This document shows positions 6,251 to 12,130 of a stretch of DNA of 12,130 nucleotides, in pieces (the stretch's first letter is position 1; the number at the start of each line of letters is the position of its first letter). The notes beneath the pieces are model-generated. The model made no database searches and was not told where the DNA came from. It worked only from the letters and a program-made list of their open reading frames with translations. Source of the DNA: Cyanobium sp. NIES-981 (lineage in GTDB: Bacteria > Cyanobacteriota > Cyanobacteriia > PCC-6307 > Cyanobiaceae); the NCBI GenBank assembly GCA_945907085.1, contig CAMDSS010000037.1, positions 1 to 12,130 on the forward strand. The letters are read 5' to 3'. A program made the position numbers and the translations under genes.

Positions 6251-9022
6251 GTGCTGCTCTCGGCCTCCCAGCCGATCTGGTCGCTTCCCCCTGAGGGGGT
6301 TGCAGCGGCACTGGAAAGCACGCTCCAGGGCTTAAGCCACCTGGAAGCCCAGCGGCGCTTGCAGCGGTTTGGAGCCAATCGTCTCCCGAGCCTGCGCCGC
6401 CGGCCCCTGTGGTTGCGCTTCACCGACCAACTCCTGCACTTCATGGCCCTGTTGCTCTGGGTCGCCGGGGGCCTGGCCTTTGCGGCCCATATGCCCCAGT
6501 TGGGCTGGGCGATCTGGGCGGTGGTGCTGGTGAACGGCCTGTTTTCCTTTGTTCAGGAATACCAGGCAGAGCGCACCCTGGCGGCCCTGAAGCGTTCCTT
6601 GCCCCACGCGGTGCGGCTGTGGCGGGATGGCGAGCTCACCACCCTGGCGGCGGCGGAGCTGGTGCCAGGCGATCGGATCCTGCTGCAGGAGGGCGACCAG
6701 GTGCCCGCTGATGCCCGGTTGCTTCGCTCGGTGGAGCTCTACCTCGATCTTTCGGTTTTAACAGGTGAATCCCTACCGGTGGCTCGTGATGGGGAGCCCA
6801 TCGCCTCCCTGGAGGTTGGGGATGGCCAGCCAAAGGCGAGCCCGATGCCCATGCGGGAGCGGGCCAATTTGGTGTTGGCGGGTACCACCGTGGCCAGCGG
6901 CCATGGCGAGGCGATGGTTTATGCCACCGGCGGGGAAACGGAATTTGGCCATGTGGCCCACCTCACCGCTGCCACGGAGCGCAGCGCCAGCACCCTGGAG
7001 ATGCAGGTGGGCCAGATCGTTCGCACGATCACCGCCATTGCGGTGCTGATGGGCGTGCTCACCTTTGGCCTCAGCCTGCTGTTTGTGGGGGTTGGCCCCC
7101 TCGAGAGCTTGATTTTTGCGGTGGGGATCATCGTGGCCAACGTGCCCGAGGGGCTGTTGCCCACGGTCACCCTGGCCCTGGCCCTCAGCGTGCAGCGGAT
7201 GGCCCGCCAAAACGCTCTGGTGCGGCGCCTGTCGTCGGTGGAAACCCTCGGCTCGGTGAGTGTGATCTGCAGCGACAAGACCGGCACGCTCACCTGCAAC
7301 CGGATGGCGGTGGAAGCCACCTGGCTGCCCGCCCCGGGGGACAACCATCTGCCCACCCTGCTCCAGGGCGCCTGCCTCTGCTCCAACGCCCACTTGGAGC
7401 GCAGCCCGGGTCCGGTGCGGGCGATTGGGGACCCCACCGAAACAGCCCTGCTGCTGGCGGCGGTGGCCCACAAGCTCTCGCCAGACAACCTGCAGAAGGA
7501 GAGTCCCCGCCTGCGGGAGTTGCCGTTTGATTCCCATCGCCGTCGCATGAGTGTGGTGGTGCGCCAGGGCGATGGCTTGGTGCTATTCACCAAGGGGGCC
7601 CCGATCGAGGTGTTGGCCCATTGCAGTTCTGAACTCAGCAGCGCTGGACCCGTGGCCTTTGAGCCTTCCCGGCGTCAGCGTGCTGTTGCCGCCAACGACG
7701 ACTTTTCCAGCCGGGGCTATCGGGTGCTTGCGGTAGCCATGCGCCAAGGGGAAGAGGAGCTCCTCACCACCCCCAACGACCTGTTGGAAACCAACCTGGT
7801 GTTGGTGGGTTTGCTGGCCCTCTACGACCCGCCCCGCCCTGAGGTGACCGAGGCTATCCGCCAGTGCCACCAGGCGGGCATCAAGGTGACCATGGTCACC
7901 GGGGATTACGGGCTCACGGCCCAGGCCATTGCCGAACAGATTGGCCTCCTCCAGCCTGCAGGCGGGGAAGGCCCGGGCAGTGGTTCCGATCCCGTGCGGG
8001 TGATTGAGGGGACCCACCTGGATTTGATCGGCGAGGTGCAGTTGCGGCAGCTGCTGAAATACCGCACCCGGCTGGTGTTTGCCCGGATGGCGCCGGAGCA
8101 GAAGCTGCGCCTGGTTCAGGCCTATCGCGCCCTTGGCGAGGTGGTGGCCGTCACGGGGGATGGGGTCAACGACGCTCCCGCCCTGCGGGCGGCGGATGTG
8201 GGCTTTGCCATGGGCCTGGAGGGCACCGATGTGGCAAGGGAGGCGGCCGACATCGTGTTGCTCGATGACAACTTCGCCACCATCGTCTCCGCCGTGCGCC
8301 ATGGCCGCGGGGTGGTGGCCAACATCTGCAAGTTTTTGCCCTATGTGCTCGCCAGCAACGTGGCCGAGATGGCACCGTTTCTGGCCATGGTGATCGCCCA
8401 GATTCCAGCGGCCCTCAATGTGTTGCAGATCCTGGCGGTGGATCTCGGCACGGATTTACTCCCCGCTTTGGGTCTTGGCGCTGAGCAACCCGAGCCCGGG
8501 TTGATGCACCGGCCTCCCCGGCCCAGGCATGCACCGCTCTTGGATCGGCCCCTGATGGTGCGGGCCTACCTGGTGCTTGGCCTCACCGAAGCCGTGATGG
8601 CGATGGCGGGCTACCTGGCCTTTTGGCACCAGGCTGGGCTGTCGTGGTTCGAGCTACGGGCGCTAGCGCCCCGGTTGCTCCATGGCCAAGCCCCCGCGGA
8701 GCTGGTGCGGCTCCAGCACCAGGCTTCCAGCGTGGCCTTTGGCTTCATCGTCTTTGGCCAGATTGGTGTAGCCATGGCCTGCCGCAGCAGCTGGCGCAAC
8801 GGCTGGCGCAGCAGTTGGCGCAGTAATGGCCTGCTCTGGTTTGGGGTGGGATTTGAACTGGTGTTTTTGGCCGTTCTTGTGCTGGTCGAACCCGTGGCGG
8901 AGGTGTTTGCCATGGCCCCATTCCCCCTGCCCTGGCTGGGCTGGATGCTGCTGGCGCCGTGGGTGGTGCTCCTGGTCGACGATCGCTTTACGCCCCGCCT
9001 TAAGCCCCGCGTTGCCCGTTGA
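6251..9022 (+). CDS. P-type cation-transporting ATPase, Na+/K+-ATPase-like (type II)
   Basis: ATP-driven membrane cation pump of 923 residues. Motifs in order: an N-terminal cation-ATPase domain (GLSHLEAQRRLQRFGANRL), LTGES in the actuator domain (T171-S174), PEGLLPTVT in helix 4 (E300), the phosphorylation site SDKTGTLT (D342), the nucleotide-domain KGAP motif (K448), the hinge TGDGVNDAP (635-643), and a C-terminal six-helix domain. Helices 5-6 read YVLASNVAEMAPFL and VDLGTDLLPAL, giving S702, N703, E706, D731 and D735. These match the residues that bind Na+ and K+ in animal Na+/K+-ATPase, and PEGLLPTVT also resembles that class more than bacterial PacL Ca2+ pumps. Transported ions are inferred. 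No beta-subunit gene is nearby. GTG 6251 is the only reasonable start after the in-frame stop at 6218-6220. The 3' end overlaps the convergent SPFH gene. Confidence 0.93.
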   Translation: MLLSASQPIWSLPPEGVAAALESTLQGLSHLEAQRRLQRFGANRLPSLRRRPLWLRFTDQLLHFMALLLWVAGGLAFAAHMPQLGWAIWAVVLVNGLFSFVQEYQAERTLAALKRSLPHAVRLWRDGELTTLAAAELVPGDRILLQEGDQVPADARLLRSVELYLDLSVLTGESLPVARDGEPIASLEVGDGQPKASPMPMRERANLVLAGTTVASGHGEAMVYATGGETEFGHVAHLTAATERSASTLEMQVGQIVRTITAIAVLMGVLTFGLSLLFVGVGPLESLIFAVGIIVANVPEGLLPTVTLALALSVQRMARQNALVRRLSSVETLGSVSVICSDKTGTLTCNRMAVEATWLPAPGDNHLPTLLQGACLCSNAHLERSPGPVRAIGDPTETALLLAAVAHKLSPDNLQKESPRLRELPFDSHRRRMSVVVRQGDGLVLFTKGAPIEVLAHCSSELSSAGPVAFEPSRRQRAVAANDDFSSRGYRVLAVAMRQGEEELLTTPNDLLETNLVLVGLLALYDPPRPEVTEAIRQCHQAGIKVTMVTGDYGLTAQAIAEQIGLLQPAGGEGPGSGSDPVRVIEGTHLDLIGEVQLRQLLKYRTRLVFARMAPEQKLRLVQAYRALGEVVAVTGDGVNDAPALRAADVGFAMGLEGTDVAREAADIVLLDDNFATIVSAVRHGRGVVANICKFLPYVLASNVAEMAPFLAMVIAQIPAALNVLQILAVDLGTDLLPALGLGAEQPEPGLMHRPPRPRHAPLLDRPLMVRAYLVLGLTEAVMAMAGYLAFWHQAGLSWFELRALAPRLLHGQAPAELVRLQHQASSVAFGFIVFGQIGVAMACRSSWRNGWRSSWRSNGLLWFGVGFELVFLAVLVLVEPVAEVFAMAPFPLPWLGWMLLAPWVVLLVDDRFTPRLKPRVAR
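8786..8821 (+). repeat. Three-copy 12-bp tandem repeat inside the P-type ATPase gene
   Basis: Three 12-bp units, AGCAGCTGGCGC, AACGGCTGGCGC and AGCAGTTGGCGC, encode SSWR, NGWR and SSWR (residues 846-857). They fall in the short cytosolic loop between helices 8 and 9, which becomes basic and tryptophan-rich. The repeat is in frame. Confidence 0.8.
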
Positions 9023-9812
9023 CGATCACCGAGTTGGCGGCGCCCCCTGCGGCCCCCGGCAGGGCAGGCACCACTGATGTTTGGCCATCCCACTTGTCGA
9101 GAAAGAGCTTGTAGAGCACCTGGTCATCCAGGCTGGAGTTGAGGGTTTGGTAGCGCTTGGCTTCTTGCTCAGCAATCAACACTTCGGTTTGGGCCCGGAG
9201 CAATTGCTGTTCGGCAATTTGCTTTTGTTCGATGGCAGCGCGGTATTCCTCGGCGATCTGGAGGCCCGTGAGGTCGAGCCCTTGCACCGTTACGTAGCCG
9301 AATTTCTGGAGCTCTTCCGCCACCTTCTCCTGCACCAATTCCGAGATGGAGTTCCATTCGGTGGCGATGGTCACCAGCTCGTATTGGGAGAACACCGATT
9401 TCAACGCTTTGAGTAGCGACGGCTGGATCACCCGTGGATAGATCTGCTGGTCGTCGGTGGCGATGGTTTCGAAAATCCTCCCCGCCTCGGTGGGCTTCAT
9501 GGCGTATTTCACCGTGGCGGTGGCCTGGATCACCTGCAGGTCTTTGGTGAGGGTCGAGAACTGCTCGGGCCTCACCTGGGTGCGCACATCAAAGAGGGAG
9601 GTGTTCTGCACCAACGGTGCTTTGACATTGGCCCCTGGATTGCGGGGGGTGCCGGTCACCTTGCCGAGGGTGGTCACCACCGCCACATTGCCCGCCGGCA
9701 CGATGAAAATGGTCTGGCTCAACACCAGTGCCAGCGCCACAACCGCCGCCACAATCCAGGTGAAGGTGGCGCCGGGGCCATCGGGGCTGGCTGAGCGAAG
9801 GGGGGACTGCAT
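9000..9812 (-). CDS. SPFH/Band 7 (prohibitin-like) membrane protein
   Basis: A 270-residue member of the SPFH (stomatin/prohibitin/flotillin/HflKC) family, which forms oligomeric membrane scaffolds that often regulate membrane proteases; the exact role here is unknown. One N-terminal membrane helix (about 18-35) is followed by the SPFH domain (about 36-185). The domain starts with IVPAGNVAVVTTLGKVTGT and ends with the prohibitin-type GLDLTGLQIAEEYRAAIE. A charged helical segment follows (about 186-222, EQKQIAEQQLLRAQTEV), then a short C-terminal tail. ATG 9812 is preferred; an in-frame TTG at 9830 would add six residues and has an AGGG upstream. The gene lies 61 bp downstream of gor on the same strand and may be co-transcribed with it. 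Its stop overlaps the end of the convergent ATPase gene by 23 bp, with no visible terminator between them. Confidence 0.88.
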   Translation of the reverse strand: MQSPLRSASPDGPGATFTWIVAAVVALALVLSQTIFIVPAGNVAVVTTLGKVTGTPRNPGANVKAPLVQNTSLFDVRTQVRPEQFSTLTKDLQVIQATATVKYAMKPTEAGRIFETIATDDQQIYPRVIQPSLLKALKSVFSQYELVTIATEWNSISELVQEKVAEELQKFGYVTVQGLDLTGLQIAEEYRAAIEQKQIAEQQLLRAQTEVLIAEQEAKRYQTLNSSLDDQVLYKLFLDKWDGQTSVVPALPGAAGGAANSVIVNGQRGA

Positions 9813-9873
9813 CGCCAAGAACCAGGTCAATGCCAGACCCTAGGTGGACCAACGTGTTCCTTGGGTGGGCCCT

Positions 9874-11214
9874 TTATCCCGGCATGGTCACGAACTCTTC
9901 GGAGACGCTGGGGTGCAGGGCCATGGTGCGATCGAAGTCGGCCTTGGTGGCGCCCATGCCGATGGCGATGGCGGCCATTTGGATGACCTCGGCGCTGTGT
10001 TCCCCCACCATGTGGCAGCCCAGCACCTTGCCGCTGGCAATCTCCACCACCAGCTTCAGGAGCGCCGCCGGCCCCCGTTTGGGTAGGGCCTGGGCCATGG
10101 GCCGGAATTTGGCCCGATACACCTTCACGCCCTCGGCGCCGCAGCGCGCCACGGCTTGCTCCTCGCTGAGCCCCACGGTGGCGAGTTCGGGTTGGCTGAA
10201 CACCGCCATGGCCACCAGCCCGTGGTTCACCTGGCGGGGTTTGTTGCCGTACACCGTGTCGGCAAAGGCCCGGCCCTCATCGATGGCAACCGGCGTGAGG
10301 TTGATGCGGTCGGTGACGTCTCCGACGGCATAGATGTGGGGGATGTTGGTGCGTTGGTCGGCATCCACGCCGATGCGATCACCCTCCACGGCGACGCCGG
10401 CGGCCTCCAGGTTCAGCCCCTCCAGGAAAGGCCGGCGGCCCGTGGCCAACAGCACACCCCCGCAGGGGAGGCTGTCCGTTTGGGTATTAACGGTGAGGGC
10501 TCCGGGGCTGCCCGTGATGCCGGTGGGACTCACCTGGCAGCGCAGGTCGATGCCTTCGGCTTGCATCGCCTCTTGCACCACCAGGGCGGCTTCCCTGTCG
10601 AAGCCCCTCAGGATCTGCTCCCCCCGCACCAATTGGGTGACCTGCACGCCAAGGCCATTGAGGATGCAGGCGAATTCACAGGCGATGAAGCCTGCCCCCA
10701 CGATCACGATGCGTTCGGGGAGTGCCTCGAGTAGGAACATCTCATCGCTCACCCAGCCCAAGTCAGCGCCGGGGATCTGGGGCCGCTGGGGCCTGCCGCC
10801 TACCCCAATCAGGATCCGATCGGCCGTGTAGTGCTGCCCACCAACGGTGATGGTGCGGCCATCGTCAAAGCGCCCCCAGCCAGTGATGAGCTTGACGCCG
10901 GCTTTCTCTAAAAAGCCGAGGTGCAGTTGGTTGAGGCGATCCACCTCGGCGCGCACATGGGCAAGCAGGGTGCTGGGATTGGGTTTGTAGCTGCCGAGTT
11001 CCCAGCCGTAGCTGGCGGCATCGCCCAGCAGGTGGCGGTAGGCGGAGCCATAGACGAGCAGTTTTTTGGGCACGCAGCCGCGGATCACGCAGGTGCCCCC
11101 CACCCGGTCGCCTTCGACGATCGCCACCTTGGCGCCGTAGCTGGCAGAGCGCTTGGCGGCGGCCAGGCCGCCGGAGCCGGCCCCAAGCACCAGCAAATCG
11201 AAGTGTTCGTTCAT
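9874..11214 (-). CDS. gor: Glutathione reductase (NADPH)
   Basis: FAD-dependent disulfide reductase that regenerates reduced glutathione with NADPH, protecting against photosynthetic oxidative stress. From ATG 11214 the protein has 446 residues. The FAD motif is GAGSGG (11-16), and the redox-active pair is C42/C47 in GGTCVIRGCVPKK. The NADPH-binding fold has VGAGFIACEFA followed by an Arg-containing LVRGEQILRGFD. The second FAD motif is YAVGDVTD. The C-terminal catalytic HPSVSEE has H434 and E439. The HPxxxEE end and the absence of extra cysteines favour glutathione reductase over dihydrolipoamide or mercuric reductase. The in-frame GTG 11232 and ATG 11223 are alternative starts, but GTG 11232 abuts the T-tract of the upstream terminator. 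Because that terminator lies between it and the PII gene, gor probably depends on read-through or on a promoter inside the PII gene. Confidence 0.93.
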   Translation of the reverse strand: MNEHFDLLVLGAGSGGLAAAKRSASYGAKVAIVEGDRVGGTCVIRGCVPKKLLVYGSAYRHLLGDAASYGWELGSYKPNPSTLLAHVRAEVDRLNQLHLGFLEKAGVKLITGWGRFDDGRTITVGGQHYTADRILIGVGGRPQRPQIPGADLGWVSDEMFLLEALPERIVIVGAGFIACEFACILNGLGVQVTQLVRGEQILRGFDREAALVVQEAMQAEGIDLRCQVSPTGITGSPGALTVNTQTDSLPCGGVLLATGRRPFLEGLNLEAAGVAVEGDRIGVDADQRTNIPHIYAVGDVTDRINLTPVAIDEGRAFADTVYGNKPRQVNHGLVAMAVFSQPELATVGLSEEQAVARCGAEGVKVYRAKFRPMAQALPKRGPAALLKLVVEIASGKVLGCHMVGEHSAEVIQMAAIAIGMGATKADFDRTMALHPSVSEEFVTMPG

Positions 11215-11232
11215 GGCTCCCATTTTGGCCAC

Positions 11233-11262
11233 AAAAAAAGCCCCCAGGCTTGCTGGGGGCTT
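11233..11262 (-). terminator. Intrinsic terminator of the amt-PII transcript
   Basis: Read on the minus strand, a perfect 10-bp stem AAGCCCCCAG / CTGGGGGCTT encloses a 5-base loop (CAAGC) and runs into seven Ts (plus-strand As at 11233-11239, two of them in the stem). It lies 22 bp after the PII stop codon. It is a strong Rho-independent terminator closing the amt-PII operon. Confidence 0.93.
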
Positions 11263-11284
11263 GGAGTTTCAAGAGCCACTTGAA

Positions 11285-11623
11285 TCAGATGGCAGCTTCG
11301 CCGGATTCGCCGGTGCGGATCCGAATCGCCTGCTCCACGGGGCTCACGAAGATCTTGCCGTCGCCAATTTCACCCGTGTGGGCGGCTTTGGAGATGGCTT
11401 CGATCGCCGGGGTCACCTTGTCGTCGTTGACGACGAGCACAACCTTCGATTTCGAAATGAAATCCACTTTGTACTCGTTGCCGCGGTAGCGCTCCACCTG
11501 GCCCTTTTGTTGTCCGAAGCCCCGGGCCTCGGACACGGTCATACCGATCACACCGATCTCGACCAGGGCTGTTTTCACGGCATCCACTTTGGATGGCCGA
11601 ATCATTGCTGTGATTTGCTTCAT
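11285..11623 (-). CDS. glnB: PII signal-transduction protein (GlnB/GlnK family)
   Basis: A trimeric nitrogen/carbon sensor that binds ATP, ADP and 2-oxoglutarate and controls partner proteins. Its length of 112 residues is exactly the family norm. Visible family features are MKQITAMIRP at the start, the T-loop (about 37-55) with GQVERYRGNEY, the B-loop TGEIGDGKIFV (83-93), and the C-terminal R101/R103 in IRIRTGE. Q39, K40, K58 and Y51 are present. Two departures from typical cyanobacterial GlnB stand out: Asn replaces the phosphorylatable Ser49, and Gln replaces Arg38. Together with its position 7 bp downstream of amt, this suggests a GlnK-like paralogue that gates the ammonium channel rather than the housekeeping GlnB. 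ATG 11621-11623 is supported by a GAGG that overlaps the amt stop. A terminator follows. Confidence 0.95.
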   Translation of the reverse strand: MKQITAMIRPSKVDAVKTALVEIGVIGMTVSEARGFGQQKGQVERYRGNEYKVDFISKSKVVLVVNDDKVTPAIEAISKAAHTGEIGDGKIFVSPVEQAIRIRTGESGEAAI

Positions 11624-11628
11624 GGAAA

Positions 11629-11632
11629 CCTC
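11629..11632 (-). promoter_or_regulatory. Ribosome-binding site of the PII gene
   Basis: GAGG lies 5 bases before the PII ATG and overlaps the TGA stop of amt (11631-11633). This supports the chosen start and suggests translational coupling between amt and the PII gene. Confidence 0.7.
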
Positions 11633-12130
11633 AGCCGTTCATGGGGTCGTAGGCCTCTTCGCCGTGGGCCACGAAGTCGAGACCGCGCTCTTCATCCTGT
11701 TGGGAGACGCGCAGGCCGACCGTGGCTTTCACGATCAAGAGGATCACCAGGGTGGCGATACCAACAAAGCCGTAGGTGAACACCACCGCTTGGAACTGGG
11801 CACCCAGCATGGCGATGTTGCCACCTTTGGCCAGGATTTCAGCTGATTTGGGGAAGTAATCAGCGGGCACCAGGGCCGGTGCTGCCAGCAGACCGGTGAG
11901 CAGGGCGCCCACGGTTCCACCGATGCCGTGCACCATGAAGGCATCGAGGGAGTCGTCAAACTTGATCGCAGCCTTGATGCGCACAGCGATCAAACAGGCG
12001 GCGGCCGAGGCGGCACCAATCACCAGGGCAGGGCCCATGTAGACGAAGCCTGCGGCTGGGGTGATGCCCACCAGACCCGCCACAGCTCCGGTGGCCGCAC
12101 CCACGGCGGTGGGTTTGCCATCGACAAACC
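11631..12130 (-). CDS. amt: Ammonium transporter Amt (C-terminal part, 5' end outside window)
   Basis: Trimeric inner-membrane ammonium channel of the Amt/Mep/Rh family. About 166 C-terminal residues are visible and the frame runs off the right edge. Conserved landmarks are FVDGKPTAVGAATGAVAG and GITPAAGFV, then SLDAFMVHGIGGTVGAL, whose His corresponds to the second pore histidine (H318 of E. coli AmtB). The last helix (about VVFTYGFVGIATLVILLIV) is followed by the cytosolic tail GLRVSQQDEERGLDFVAHGEEAY, the segment that transmits PII control in this family. The first pore histidine and any signal peptide lie outside the window. The PII gene starts 7 bp after the stop, so the two form the widespread amt-PII operon. 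NtcA control is expected for cyanobacteria, but the promoter is not in view. Confidence 0.95.
   Translation of the reverse strand, partial: FVDGKPTAVGAATGAVAGLVGITPAAGFVYMGPALVIGAASAAACLIAVRIKAAIKFDDSLDAFMVHGIGGTVGALLTGLLAAPALVPADYFPKSAEILAKGGNIAMLGAQFQAVVFTYGFVGIATLVILLIVKATVGLRVSQQDEERGLDFVAHGEEAYDPMNG

Noticed and set aside
1..12130. HIP1 octamer (GCGATCGC) enrichment as in many cyanobacteria
   Set aside because: Several near-matches such as GGCGATCG are present, but I found no exact octamer while reading.

Overview
The window is high-GC, densely packed bacterial DNA that reads as the chromosome of a picocyanobacterium of the Synechococcus/Cyanobium type. The evidence is a stand-alone CAAD/CURT1-type thylakoid membrane protein, a PtrA-like Crp-family regulator beside phoB-phoR (an arrangement known from marine Synechococcus), and a cyanobacterial-style PII protein beside an ammonium transporter. 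The species assignment is inference. I see no mobile element, CRISPR array, rRNA or tRNA.

Left part (1-4272), phosphate acquisition and sensing. The window opens inside pstS, the periplasmic phosphate-binding protein, which ends at a strong intrinsic terminator. A convergent zinc/cation exporter of the CDF family follows on the minus strand. The intergenic region on its other side serves the divergent ptrA-phoB-phoR cluster: a Crp/Fnr regulator, an OmpR-type response regulator and its histidine kinase. A candidate Pho box lies in that divergent region. PhoR would sense phosphate limitation, PhoB would activate genes such as pstS, and PtrA would act as a second regulatory tier.

Middle part (4409-9022), plus strand. 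It holds cysK (cysteine synthase), the CAAD/CURT1 protein with a low-complexity acidic N-terminus, and a 923-residue P-type ATPase. The ATPase's membrane and phosphorylation motifs resemble animal Na+/K+-ATPase (type IIC) more than the usual bacterial Ca2+ pumps.

Right part (9000-12130), minus strand. Reading leftward from the right edge: amt (ammonium channel, N-terminus outside the window), a PII protein seven bases downstream, a strong intrinsic terminator, glutathione reductase, and an SPFH/prohibitin-like membrane protein whose 3' end overlaps the end of the P-type ATPase by 23 bp. The amt-PII pair is a nitrogen-uptake control unit. The PII protein lacks the serine that cyanobacterial GlnB uses for phosphorylation.

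Most of the window is ordinary core genome. The points most worth checking are the Na+/K+-ATPase-like pump, the atypical PII T-loop, and a histidine-rich CDF N-terminus that lies in frame but has no start codon.
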